In this document: positions 51,136 through 60,203 of the stretch, piece by piece
Position numbering within the stretch: the stretch's first letter is position 1
Layout of the letters: every line of letters begins with the position of its first letter
Origin: Mycobacterium ahvazicum
Lineage (GTDB): Bacteria; Actinomycetota; Actinomycetes; Mycobacteriales; Mycobacteriaceae
Reading direction: 5' to 3'
Assembly (NCBI RefSeq): GCF_900176255.2
Contig: NZ_FXEG02000003.1
Span: forward strand, 930,001 to 994,000
DNA: 64,000 nt
Translations under genes and position numbers: made by a program
The notes under the pieces: model-generated
What the model was told of the DNA's origin: nothing
Databases searched by the model: none
What the model saw: only the letters and a program-made list of their open reading frames with translations

Positions 51136-51606
51136 TCACTGCGCCGCGCGCGCTCTGCGCCGGGCCCCATCGTCGAAGTCGGCACCGAGCGCTGCGTAGG
51201 CGCCGCCGTACTTCTGGGTCAGTCGGGCGCGGTCGGACTCGGTCAGCGTTGCCATCCGGTCGGGGTCGGTGTTGTCCGCCAGATCCGCCAGCTTCACTTC
51301 CCGGGCGATCGGGTGGTCGTTGATTTGTTGGTAATACTCGGCGGATGGTTGGTCACTGCGTCGGGTGAGCAGCTCGATTGCATCGATGGCTGCCTGCGGG
51401 ATTCTGCGATCGCTCAGTGCGATCGCGTCGATGTCGGTGTCCTCGATGACGTCGTGCAGCAATGCCGCGACGACGGCATTGGTGTTATCAGGGTCCACGT
51501 AGGAGGCGACCCGACGGACGTGCCCGATGTACGGCATGCCGGCCTTGTCGACCTGGCCCGCGTGCGCCTCGGCTGCGATTGCGTCTGCCATAGCAATGGG
51601 ATCCAA
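51136..51606 (-). CDS. HD-domain phosphohydrolase
   Basis: A 156-residue protein with the HD metal motif in AALLHDVIEDTDIDA (His-Asp), a preceding His in PYIGHVRRVASY, and a downstream KLADLADNTDP motif, the pattern of small MESH1/RelA-SpoT-type hydrolases. The likely activity is hydrolysis of a nucleotide such as (p)ppGpp, without direct proof. TTG 51606 has AAAGGA 8 nt upstream; ATG 51591 is the alternative. The stop is 24 bp upstream of the EcsC start. Confidence 0.78.
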   Translation of the reverse strand: MDPIAMADAIAAEAHAGQVDKAGMPYIGHVRRVASYVDPDNTNAVVAALLHDVIEDTDIDAIALSDRRIPQAAIDAIELLTRRSDQPSAEYYQQINDHPIAREVKLADLADNTDPDRMATLTESDRARLTQKYGGAYAALGADFDDGARRRARAAQ

Positions 51607-51998
51607 CGCGTCGATCCTTTGTTACGCGGCTGATTCGAAGCCGTCAGCAACTTCCTGCCTGTAACCATAATGCCCATCAGTGCGCAGGATCGGAAAGATT
51701 CAGACGTGGTTGTTCCAGCAACATCACAACAGGCACGAAGAGTCAGTAGGCCAGCACGGGCGGCAGGGCGAGCCGAGTGCTCCAGAGATGGATCCTCACA
51801 CGCGAACCCCTGACCAAAGGATTCACTCACCGGTATCTAGAGGAACTGGCGGACACGATCTCGAAAGCCACGCGGCGCCTTGCCGGCGCGCACTGTCCTT
51901 GCCAAGCAGATTAGGCGGCAGTCCGCCTCGTAGGGGACACGAGGGCCGATGCACCTCGGATGCTGGGCGCCGTTCGCCGTCCCAACTAGCCTGAGACA
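51607..51998. other. Gene-free interval upstream of the McrBC-like module
   Basis: About 390 bp between the HD gene and the McrB-like gene, divergent. The DNA is less GC-rich than the backbone. A small hairpin AGGCGG-cagt-CCGCCT (51913-51928) is present about 70 bp before the McrB-like start. No tRNA, integrase or direct repeat marking an insertion edge was recognised, and no frame looks coding. Confidence 0.5.
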
Positions 51999-54146
51999 GT
52001 GCTGGCCATCCCGACGCTCAAGTTCAGCTATGGCAACCTACTGCTTGCCCGCCTTCGCGACCTTGGTTCGGCCAGTATTGAAGACCTCCTCGGCGACGAC
52101 CCCGGGCGGCTCTTTAAGTCCGAAGGACCGTTCGAGAACCCGCACCGACGGGCTCGTGATTGTCTTCGGTTCGCGCGAATGCTTGGTCTGGTGGTCGAGG
52201 ACGAGCGTAAGTTCAAGCTGACCGCGTCCGGTATCACGTACGCCGAAAACGTTGATCCCGGCAACCCGTGGATTGTGAATGAGTCCCAGGCTGCCGTCCT
52301 TCGTGACCGGCTATGTAGCAGTGCTGAGCTGGCGGACGACGCCCGCATCGCTCTTGAGATTGGTCGTGACTTGACCGCCGGCTGGTCCAACGACGGTCTT
52401 GGGCGCGCGCTAGCAGAGCATTCGAATTCCGACCAGTGGCAATCGGACCGAACCTTCGAGTCGCAAGGCGCTCGCTACCGAGAACTCCTCATAGAGAGTG
52501 GGCTCATCGAAAGGAGCGGTGAACTAACCCTGCACGGGGTCAGCTTTCTCGGACTACAGGCATCGGTCTGGTGGGTGAACCAAGGTGCCACGTACGCGAA
52601 GGAGCGCGATGGAGGGTTTCTATGGGCGCCGATGCTGAACAGGGCGGGGCGCCCGCAATATCACTGGGACACAATGGATGAGGTTCGCGAAGGCGACGTT
52701 GTTCTGCATTACAGCAATGGCTCATTGCGGGCCGCGAGCCATGTAACCAGAGCTGCGAGACCGGCGCCAAACCCGCTCGACGACCAAGCATGGGAGGCCG
52801 CGGGCCGACTAGTTATGTCGCAGTATCAGGAGCTGAATGAGCCAGTCGCGCTCGCAGCTATCGACGAGGGTGCCCGAATTAGGCAGGGTTCACCGTTCAC
52901 GGTGACTGGATCCGTCCAGCAGGTGTATCTCGTTCGCCTTCAAGGAGAACTCGTGAACGAACTGGCCCAGCGGTTCCCCGAGCTCGCGCAGCACCTGCCT
53001 GCCGTCCCGGCTGCTGCGCGTTCAACGCCGACTCCGGCGGACGCGCCCAAGACACCCGAACTATTTCATGACTTCGCCGAAGCGGTGGAAGCTTCTGGAC
53101 TCCGCTTCCCAGCAAGCTCGAACCTCGTTCGATCGTTCTTCTGCAGTTTGCTCGCCAAACCCTTCGCGATCCTGACGGGACTTGCTGGCTCGGGCAAGAC
53201 TCAGCTCGCGATGAGACTCGGTGAATGGTTCGGCACAGATGAACACGGACGTCATCGCCACGTCGTCGTGCCTGTGCGACCTGACTGGACAGGCCCGGAA
53301 TCCATTTTTGGTTACGAGGACGCGCTGCGTTCGTCGGCGTCTGGCGCCCCAGTGTGGTTTGTTCCGGAAGCATTCGACTTTGTTCTCCGCGCGGCGAACG
53401 ACCCCGACCACCCGTACCTGCTGATTCTCGACGAAATGAACTTGGCCCATGTCGAGCGGTACTTCTCAGACTTTCTCTCCGGGGTCGAATCGCGGCGACC
53501 GGTCTTACCGGATTTGGTCTTCGACCAACCATCTCGTCAATGGGTTCTGCGCGACGCAGAACAGAGGCAGCCGTTGCCGCGGAACCTATTCGTAGTCGGC
53601 ACAGTCAATGTGGACGAGACGACCTACATGTTCTCGCCAAAGGTTCTCGACAGGGCCTCCACCTTTGAATTTCGGGTGACCTCCAATGAACTCGACGCCG
53701 AACTGCACCGGCCCATTGCTGCGCCGGCGGGAGAGGACCAGCGATTGCGCGCCTTCACGTCGCTGGCGGAAAGCGACGATTGGCAGCAAGAACATCCTCA
53801 TCCGGCTCGCGGCGAGATCGTCTCGACCCTTCGAGAGGCGCACGTGATCTTGGCTGGCGCAAACCAAGAGTTCGGACATCGCACGCTATACGAGATCCTG
53901 CGGTTCTGCGCGTTCTTCGCGGCGACGGGAGATATCGACGTCGATACTGCGCTAGACCTCGCGATGATGCAGAAAGTTCTGCCGAAGGTACACGGCTCGC
54001 GACGGCGCGTCGAACCAGTTCTGACAAAGCTCGATACGCTGGCGGTAGGCGCCGGTCCTGCCCCGCGGCTTCCTATCACGCACCACAAGATCCTCCGCAT
54101 GATCGAGACCGTTCGCGCGAATCAGTTCGTCAGCTTCGCTGAGTAA
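51999..54146 (+). CDS. McrB-like AAA+ NTPase with EVE-like domain
   Basis: A 715-residue protein. Residues 1-180 form a winged-helix-like region (LARLRDLGSASIEDLLGDDP, ARDCLRFARMLGLV). About 190-315 resembles an EVE/PUA reader of modified bases (VWWVNQGATYAKERDGGFLW, REGDVVLHYSNGSL). The NTPase follows: Walker A GLAGSGKT (394-401), Walker B LLILDEMN with Asp478-Glu479, and GTVNVDETTYMFSPKVLDRA at 534, the signature of McrB. McrB uses GTP to translocate DNA with McrC. Codons are more A/T-ended than in the neighbours. GTG 51999. Confidence 0.85.
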   Translation: MLAIPTLKFSYGNLLLARLRDLGSASIEDLLGDDPGRLFKSEGPFENPHRRARDCLRFARMLGLVVEDERKFKLTASGITYAENVDPGNPWIVNESQAAVLRDRLCSSAELADDARIALEIGRDLTAGWSNDGLGRALAEHSNSDQWQSDRTFESQGARYRELLIESGLIERSGELTLHGVSFLGLQASVWWVNQGATYAKERDGGFLWAPMLNRAGRPQYHWDTMDEVREGDVVLHYSNGSLRAASHVTRAARPAPNPLDDQAWEAAGRLVMSQYQELNEPVALAAIDEGARIRQGSPFTVTGSVQQVYLVRLQGELVNELAQRFPELAQHLPAVPAAARSTPTPADAPKTPELFHDFAEAVEASGLRFPASSNLVRSFFCSLLAKPFAILTGLAGSGKTQLAMRLGEWFGTDEHGRHRHVVVPVRPDWTGPESIFGYEDALRSSASGAPVWFVPEAFDFVLRAANDPDHPYLLILDEMNLAHVERYFSDFLSGVESRRPVLPDLVFDQPSRQWVLRDAEQRQPLPRNLFVVGTVNVDETTYMFSPKVLDRASTFEFRVTSNELDAELHRPIAAPAGEDQRLRAFTSLAESDDWQQEHPHPARGEIVSTLREAHVILAGANQEFGHRTLYEILRFCAFFAATGDIDVDTALDLAMMQKVLPKVHGSRRRVEPVLTKLDTLAVGAGPAPRLPITHHKILRMIETVRANQFVSFAE

Positions 54147-54148
54147 CC

Positions 54149-56419
54149 ATGCCCAGAGGCCCAGTGCAGTTGGTGCTTCAAACTGAAGATGGTCACGTCG
54201 TCGGTGAACTGCTGGTCGCAGACCTGCCAGGTCGGCAGGCTATGACGTTCTCGGTGCGCGGCGATGTCGCATTGCGTGAAGCGGCGATATACCGTTACGA
54301 AATTCAAATGTTCTCCGGCGCAACGGAAGTAAAACTTGAGCCACGGGAGCTGTTCGATCCCGACGATGTGAGTTGGAAGCAAGGGCGGTTACGTCCCGGT
54401 CAATCCGTTGGGCGTCTACGGATCCAAGTAGTTGACCCCGCAACGGAGCTAACAGGGACAACCGATGTCGACGTCCTGGCCGTCAAGCTGGATCACGAGA
54501 CCGAATATCGCCAGATGCTGACTGACATATCCTCTTTCGCCGCCGAGGCAGTATTGCAGGGATTTGCGCCAAGTTTGTTGGATCTTGCACCAAGCGAGTT
54601 GCCTGCCGAACTTCTGTACGTCCGCTTCGCGATGATCGCGGCCTACCTGCAGAATCCAGCGTTCGAAGCCGCGATTTCGCGTGTCACCTCGCAACCGCAC
54701 CGCACATGGATATCTGAGCAAGAGATCCGTCCAATTGGATCATCTTTTCCAGCTGGAGCTGCATTTCGTCGCGCAGTATGCGTACCCGGTCGACGGGTAC
54801 CGTGGACGGGCGGCTCGGCCGCACTAGCATCGCTACCTGCTGCCCTAACCCGTGATCGCGCCGAAGCGAGTGTCGACAACTCAGCCAACCAATTCGTCAA
54901 GTTCGCTTTGGAGCGTTGGCGAGCGGTCGCGCTCGAGTTACTCGATCTGCTATCTGATGCCTCGCAGAAGGTGGCATCAGGGCCGCTGCGTCGCGGTCAG
55001 CAGATCGCTGCTGACGTCGGCGACCGACTCGACGAGTACCTTGCGCACCCGCTATTCCGGGAGGTTAGCCCTCTACAGAGAATGCCTACTACGGACCAGG
55101 TATTACTCAAGCGGGCCGGTTACCGCGAAGTCTTCCGAACGTTCGCGATGACTGAGGCGGGGCCTACCATTCGCTTCGACTGCGGAGACATGACCGATGT
55201 CTTCGCAGCTTCGCAACGCAACATCGCAACGCTGTACGAGTTTTGGTGCTTTCTCGCGGTAGTGAATTCACTCGGACGAGTGTGTGGGCAAGACCAGACG
55301 GCGCGTGCATTCACCGTCGCCGGCGATGGCACCTCCATGATCATGCGGTCGGGCGGCGCGTCGCGGTTATCGTGGTCAATCATTCGCGGAGGCCGTCCAC
55401 TTTCTGTCGAGGTCTTCTTTAATCGGACGTTCGCCGGACGAGATGATCGACGGGGCTCGTGGAGCCAAGCGATGCGTCCTGACTGCTCGGTCCGCATTCG
55501 ACCAGAAGGCAGCACGCCTTCGCGCGTCCCCACGCGAGAGCTCGAGATCTGGCTCCACTTCGATGCGAAATACCGTGTCGACAACCTCCTCGAGCAGCTG
55601 ACATCCACTCCCAATTCGGATGAGTTGCTTGGCGAAGCGACGACCTCTGGTGTTGCTAAGCGAGACGACCTGCTCAAGATGCACGCATACCGAGACGCAA
55701 TTTCGCGAACGGCAGGAGCATACGTGCTGTATCCGGGATCGGACATCAAGGACATCCGACGACATCCGGGTTTCAAAGAAGTCTTGCCTGGCCTCGGCGC
55801 CTTCCCGCTCAGACCGACTAGTGAGGGTTTGTCATCGTCATCCGGGACCCTCGACTACTTCTTGGGCGATGTGCTCACACACGTCGCCAGCCAAGTCACG
55901 CGCGACGAGCGGCATCGCTTCTGGACCGCGACTGTGCATCGGCCAGGTGAGCCAATCCTCACGTCGTCACTGACAACGGACTTTCTGGACGAACCTCCTG
56001 CGGATACGGATGTGCTGCTCGGTTTCGTTCGAAATGATGAACACCTTCGATGGATAGAACGGTTGCGGCAGTACAACGTTCGCGCGGGAGATCGGGCTGG
56101 CGCCGTCGAAATCGGCGGACGAGAGCTCGGTGCCAAGCTTCTTATCTTGTACGAGACCCGGAACGGTTCCCTCCATGTTGCCCGCGCCGCAAAGGTAGCG
56201 CGTTGGCGGCCAGCGACTGCAGGCGACTTGTTGGCAACTGGGTACCCCAGCCCTCGCGGTGATATCTACTTCGTGGCTGACCTCGATTTCGTCGAACATC
56301 TGCCCTCGTGGGTCGACTCGATCGACCTCAAGCTTCTAACAACGAAGGTCCGCGGCGGGGCACCTGTTGTCGTGACCTGGTGGGACGTGGTCCGAGCAGC
56401 GTCGATCGTCGAACCGTAA
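54149..56419 (+). CDS. DUF2357 / PD-(D/E)XK nuclease, McrC-like partner
   Basis: A 756-residue protein that starts 2 bp after the McrB-like stop. The N-terminal region is DUF2357-like (VNQFVKFALERW appears here as SANQFVKFALERWR, and ATLYEFWCFLAVVNSLG). The nuclease core has RPDCSVRI (Asp445), then IWLHFDAKYRVD (Asp472-Ala-Lys474), the D-xn-DxK pattern. An extra region after about residue 600 (RRWRPATAGDLLATGYPSPR type) is unassigned. This arrangement resembles McrC/LlaJI-type nucleases that work with AAA+ partners. No methyltransferase is adjacent, pointing to modification-dependent restriction. Confidence 0.82.
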   Translation: MPRGPVQLVLQTEDGHVVGELLVADLPGRQAMTFSVRGDVALREAAIYRYEIQMFSGATEVKLEPRELFDPDDVSWKQGRLRPGQSVGRLRIQVVDPATELTGTTDVDVLAVKLDHETEYRQMLTDISSFAAEAVLQGFAPSLLDLAPSELPAELLYVRFAMIAAYLQNPAFEAAISRVTSQPHRTWISEQEIRPIGSSFPAGAAFRRAVCVPGRRVPWTGGSAALASLPAALTRDRAEASVDNSANQFVKFALERWRAVALELLDLLSDASQKVASGPLRRGQQIAADVGDRLDEYLAHPLFREVSPLQRMPTTDQVLLKRAGYREVFRTFAMTEAGPTIRFDCGDMTDVFAASQRNIATLYEFWCFLAVVNSLGRVCGQDQTARAFTVAGDGTSMIMRSGGASRLSWSIIRGGRPLSVEVFFNRTFAGRDDRRGSWSQAMRPDCSVRIRPEGSTPSRVPTRELEIWLHFDAKYRVDNLLEQLTSTPNSDELLGEATTSGVAKRDDLLKMHAYRDAISRTAGAYVLYPGSDIKDIRRHPGFKEVLPGLGAFPLRPTSEGLSSSSGTLDYFLGDVLTHVASQVTRDERHRFWTATVHRPGEPILTSSLTTDFLDEPPADTDVLLGFVRNDEHLRWIERLRQYNVRAGDRAGAVEIGGRELGAKLLILYETRNGSLHVARAAKVARWRPATAGDLLATGYPSPRGDIYFVADLDFVEHLPSWVDSIDLKLLTTKVRGGAPVVVTWWDVVRAASIVEP

Positions 56420-56559
56420 CGACCAGACGATGCCCCGTCGCCATGTCGCCAGAGGGGTTCTTATCTGGTGTTCTAGTGCTCGTGGTCGTGCCGCCCCACG
56501 TCGATTGCGACGAACCAGTTAGCGCGCGAGTGTCAGGGACTTGCCACTCGCCAGACGCC

Positions 56560-57012
56560 CTAGGGCCGCGGCGGGAGCGCCGCCAGCCAGCCATCCGTGA
56601 CCAGCTCGATGATCTGCCCGTCCGGGTCCCGGATGATGCCCATCATGTCCGACACCGCCTCCTCGACCACCGATCCCCCGAACTCCGGAATCTTCGCCAG
56701 GACTGCACCCAGATCCGAGACTGACAGCGAAATGTGTGTCAGCCCAACCTCATCCATGACGCGCGTCGGCCCGGCATGCACTTCGCGCTTCGAATAATCG
56801 ATGAGCTCAAGCACAAAGCCGTTCTTCACCAGATATGTTGCCTTCACTCCAAGCGGCTCGGGAAGCTGTACCACTTGCGCCGTCATGTTGTCCGGCGGTT
56901 CGAGCTCCCACCAGTACTGGAAACCGAGCACTTCCTCGTAGAACCGTCGCGACCGCGCGGTATCCCGAACACACAGACCGACATGGTTGAAAACCGTTCG
57001 CTGTTCCGTCAT
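56560..57012 (-). CDS. Glyoxalase/VOC superfamily protein
   Basis: A 150-residue VOC protein: FNHVGLCVRDTARSRRFYEE, then VLELIDYSKREVH and LTHISLSVSDLGAVLAKIPE, ending GIIRDPDGQIIELVTDGWLA with the C-terminal Glu ligand. Four strand-helix units are complete. Divergent from the P450 gene, and first backbone gene after the restriction module. Specific substrate unknown. Confidence 0.82.
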   Translation of the reverse strand: MTEQRTVFNHVGLCVRDTARSRRFYEEVLGFQYWWELEPPDNMTAQVVQLPEPLGVKATYLVKNGFVLELIDYSKREVHAGPTRVMDEVGLTHISLSVSDLGAVLAKIPEFGGSVVEEAVSDMMGIIRDPDGQIIELVTDGWLAALPPRP

Positions 57013-57065
57013 CGCTCCTACTTCAGTTGCGGACCCAGAAGCTTAATAATGCAAAGATAGCCAGA

Positions 57066-58343
57066 ATGCAGTCAACGCCCACCCCGCCCGACGTCAGCCC
57101 CGACGCCGTGGTCGACTTCGACCATCACTCGGATGAGTTCAACGCGGACCAAGAAGCGGTTAACGCCGAGCTGAGACAACGCTGCCCCGTCGCTTGGAAT
57201 ACCAACTACGACGGCTTTTGGTATCTCAGCAGCTACGCCGCGGTCAGCCAGTCGGCGCGCGACGGCGACACCTTCGCCCACAAATACGAATCCGACGCCC
57301 CCGACGGCGTCGACTACCAGGGCGAGATGGGCATCCCGCGCCCCGACAACCAGCCGGCCCTGGGCATCGGCGAAATAGACGGCCCCTACCACCTCGCGCT
57401 CAGGCACGCGCTGGCGCCGTTCCTCTCCCCCGGCGCCGTCGACAGACTCCGACCCTTCATGGAAGACACGGCACACCACTTCCTCGACCAGCAGGCCACC
57501 AAAGGACAGATGGACCTGGTGCTCGACTACGCCAGCCCCGTCCCGGCGATTCTCACGATGAAGCTGATGGGCCTGCCCTATGACAACTGGGCGCTGTACG
57601 CCACCCTGTTCCACAACGTCATGGCCGTCCCGCAGGACAGCGCCGAGTACGCCGACGCCATCGCCAAAGTCCCCGCCATGATGCACGAGGTGCTCGAGTA
57701 CGCTGCCACCCGACGCGCCAAACCGACCGACGACCTGACCAGCTTCCTCATCCAATTCGAATTCGACGGCAAGCGCCTCGACGACGAGCAGCTGCTCAAC
57801 ATCCTGTGGAATCTCATCGCCGGCGGCGTCGACACCACCACCTCCCAAACCGCGCTCACGCTAAGGCATTTGGGCACTCACCCCGACCTGCGCCAGCAGC
57901 TCATCGACAGACCCGAGCTGTACCGCACCGCCACTGACGAATTCCTGCGCTATTTCTCGGTCAACCGGACGCTCAGCCGCACCGTCTCCAAAGACGTTGA
58001 GCTACAAGGCCAATGCCTACGCAAGAACGACCGCGTCATCATCAGCTGGCTGTCGGCCAACCACGACGAACGCGAATTCGCAAAGCCCGACGAAGTCGTT
58101 CTCGATCGCTCCCCCAACCGTCACGTCGCGTTCGGCCTCGGGCCGCACCGCTGCATCGGCTCGCATCTGGCCCGCGTCATGTCCGAGGTCATGGTCCGCG
58201 CGGTGCTCGCCCGCATCCCCGACTACCAGGTCGACGAAGACGGCGCCCAGCAATCCCGGGGCACCCCCGCCATGACCGGGCTGGGCACCCTGCCGATCAC
58301 CTTCACCCCGGGACAAAGCCGGCAAACCCGGCGCCCATGGTGA
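57066..58343 (+). CDS. Cytochrome P450
   Basis: A 425-residue P450. Heme-binding VAFGLGPHRCIGSHLARV has Cys363, the I-helix oxygen motif is LIAGGVDTTTSQ, and ExxR is DEFLRYF. It does not look like CYP124 or CYP128 and I cannot assign a family. ATG 57066 starts MQSTPTPPDVSPDAV. An A/T-rich TAATAAT (near 57042) may be its -10 box. Electron partners are not adjacent. It is the first gene of an oxygenase neighbourhood and converges with the cupin gene. Confidence 0.87.
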   Translation: MQSTPTPPDVSPDAVVDFDHHSDEFNADQEAVNAELRQRCPVAWNTNYDGFWYLSSYAAVSQSARDGDTFAHKYESDAPDGVDYQGEMGIPRPDNQPALGIGEIDGPYHLALRHALAPFLSPGAVDRLRPFMEDTAHHFLDQQATKGQMDLVLDYASPVPAILTMKLMGLPYDNWALYATLFHNVMAVPQDSAEYADAIAKVPAMMHEVLEYAATRRAKPTDDLTSFLIQFEFDGKRLDDEQLLNILWNLIAGGVDTTTSQTALTLRHLGTHPDLRQQLIDRPELYRTATDEFLRYFSVNRTLSRTVSKDVELQGQCLRKNDRVIISWLSANHDEREFAKPDEVVLDRSPNRHVAFGLGPHRCIGSHLARVMSEVMVRAVLARIPDYQVDEDGAQQSRGTPAMTGLGTLPITFTPGQSRQTRRPW

Positions 58344-58362
58344 ACTGACTAAACCCGTTGCC

Positions 58363-59058
58363 TCACAACGGGATCAGCACGGCCTCCATGGGACCGGGCC
58401 CCAGCGCATGACGTCCCGGCGGTAGCCGCACCGCCTGACCGGGACCCAAAGCCTGCCCGTTGTGCTCGACGGTGGCCGTACCCGCCACCACAACCAGCAC
58501 TCCCCCGCCGGCGAGCGTGACCTCCAGCGGCCCTCCCTCAGCCGGGCCGGTCAGCCGATAGGCCGGCCACGGGTGCCCCGGGTTTTCCACCCGAATCCCG
58601 GGCCCGCCGGGCAGGACGTCCGATACCGGCCGGTCACGGTGCAGTTCGACGCCCAGCATGCGGATCGGCGCGGCGTTGCCGGGGTTACCGACGACGCGGT
58701 GGATCAGGGGGTGCGTGCGGTGCGGCTGAGCGATGAGCGTGCCGGTGGGCATGGATATCCAGCCGCCGCGCACTTTACGGGCGAACAGCCACCCCAGCTG
58801 GCGCAGCAGCGGCGTGGACCGCCCCGGGCGGGTGCCCGGCTTCTGACGTCCCGGCTCCTCGGAGCGGAACCGACCACCCGCGGTGACGACGTAGAGGGTG
58901 TCGAAAGTGTGGCGGTGAAACATGGTGGCGGCCCCGGGCGCGATGGTGGCCTCGTAAATCCGCACGTCCGCGTCGCCGAACTGCTCGACGTGATGCGGCT
59001 CGATGGTGACATCTACCCAATCGACCCCGAAGTCAGTGCCTTTGTCGACGATAGTCAT
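58363..59058 (-). CDS. Cupin-fold protein
   Basis: A 231-residue protein with cupin character: ATIAPGAATMFHRHTFDTLY provides two His of cupin motif 1, and the C-terminal half GQALGPGQAVRLPPGRHALG looks like the second cupin motif in a degenerate form. It may be a bicupin dioxygenase or isomerase, or a ligand-binding protein. Its ATG overlaps the stop of the upstream extended SDR (ATGA), so both are coupled. Confidence 0.65.
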   Translation of the reverse strand: MTIVDKGTDFGVDWVDVTIEPHHVEQFGDADVRIYEATIAPGAATMFHRHTFDTLYVVTAGGRFRSEEPGRQKPGTRPGRSTPLLRQLGWLFARKVRGGWISMPTGTLIAQPHRTHPLIHRVVGNPGNAAPIRMLGVELHRDRPVSDVLPGGPGIRVENPGHPWPAYRLTGPAEGGPLEVTLAGGGVLVVVAGTATVEHNGQALGPGQAVRLPPGRHALGPGPMEAVLIPL

Positions 59059-60065
59059 TGTCTGTCAACCCTTTCCGAACCCAACGACCCGACCTGCGTG
59101 AGCCAGGCGACGGTGTCGGCAAGTTGGTCTTTCAGCGGCGTGTGGTTCAGCCCGAGTTCCTCGCGGGCCACCCGGTCGTCTACCCGCAAATCCCCCACCG
59201 CACGCCGATACTTGGCGACAGTCAATTCCGGCTCGCGGCCGCTGAGCGCGGAGGTGGCCGTCGATGCCGCACACAGCAAGGCGACGACCAGTCGCGGGGT
59301 CACCCGCGTTGTCGGCGGTTTGCCCAGCAGCTCTTCGATGGTGTTGACGACGTCTTTGAAGGATGCGCGGACCCCGCCGAGGACGATGCGCCGCGCGGTG
59401 CCGCCGGCGGTCACCGCGGCCAGTTGTGCGTCCACCACATCGCGGACCCACGCCCAGGTCGCCGACCCGGGTGGCACCAGCCGCAGGCTGCCGCTGGCAA
59501 TCGGAAGAATCAGTTGCCTCGACCAGTTGGATGAGTCGTGGGCACCAAGGATGTTGACGGGATTGAGGATCAGCGCATCGAGGCCGCGGCGTGTGCACGC
59601 ATCCAGAATCAGTTCTTCGGCCACCCGCTTGCTTTTGCCGTAGTTGTCCCCGCGCTGCAAGACATTCGACGGGGTGCGCTCGTCGATCACCACACCGGGC
59701 TGATACCCGAACGAGGAGATCGACGACGTGTAGATCAGCCGCCGCGCGCCCCGAGCGAGCGCCGCGTCGACGAGCACCGCGGTGCCTCCGACGTTGTCGT
59801 GAAACTGCGCCCGCCTGTTCCGGGACCACGTCGTGGTGTTGGCGGCCAGATGGAAGACCGCGTCGGTGTCGGGCGACAGTGTGTCGGTGACGGTGGACGC
59901 ATCGGTGACGTCACCGAATCGCACGTCCACTTCGGGCGGCAGCACCTCGACCCGGTCGGTTGGCCGGCACAGCGCCGTGACATGCCAACCGTCCGCGATG
60001 AGCCGTTCGGTCAGATGACGGCCGACGAAACCGGCCGCTCCGGTGACATAGGCGGTGCGGGGCAT
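59055..60065 (-). CDS. Extended SDR, NAD-dependent epimerase/3beta-HSD-like
   Basis: A 336-residue extended short-chain dehydrogenase. Cofactor motif AYVTGAAGFVGRHLTERLIA, then VFHLAANTTTW, catalytic Ser in YTSSISSFGYQPG and Tyr-Lys in NYGKSKRVAEELIL. Similar proteins act as dihydroflavonol-type reductases, sugar epimerases or 3beta-hydroxysteroid dehydrogenases. First gene of a two-gene unit with the cupin. Its divergent upstream region (60066-60203) faces the PhyH-type gene. Confidence 0.85.
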   Translation of the reverse strand: MPRTAYVTGAAGFVGRHLTERLIADGWHVTALCRPTDRVEVLPPEVDVRFGDVTDASTVTDTLSPDTDAVFHLAANTTTWSRNRRAQFHDNVGGTAVLVDAALARGARRLIYTSSISSFGYQPGVVIDERTPSNVLQRGDNYGKSKRVAEELILDACTRRGLDALILNPVNILGAHDSSNWSRQLILPIASGSLRLVPPGSATWAWVRDVVDAQLAAVTAGGTARRIVLGGVRASFKDVVNTIEELLGKPPTTRVTPRLVVALLCAASTATSALSGREPELTVAKYRRAVGDLRVDDRVAREELGLNHTPLKDQLADTVAWLTQVGSLGSERVDRQ

Positions 60066-60168
60066 GACGTCCTTGCTGGTATCGCTGATGGCCGCGGGTT
60101 CACCAGGAATCCGACCATCTTCCGAACCGCCGCACCAGGGGCGGAAGTCCCCACCCCGCGCGGCCTGC

Positions 60169-60183
60169 TTGACCGGCGGTCAA
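60169..60183. promoter_or_regulatory. Palindrome in the divergent SDR/oxygenase promoter
   Basis: TTGACC-ggc-GGTCAA, perfect 6-bp arms with a 3-nt centre, 20 bp before ATG 60204. TTGACC alone also resembles a -35 box. It lies in the 138-bp region shared by divergent genes and could control both. Confidence 0.4.
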
Positions 60184-60203
60184 CCGAGGTCCACTGTCGA
60201 TAC

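Noticed and set aside
51680..51994. A 104-residue plus-strand frame before the McrB-like gene
   Set aside because: Composition resembles noncoding sequence (many Arg, His, Ser, Pro), no domain, no ribosome binding site.
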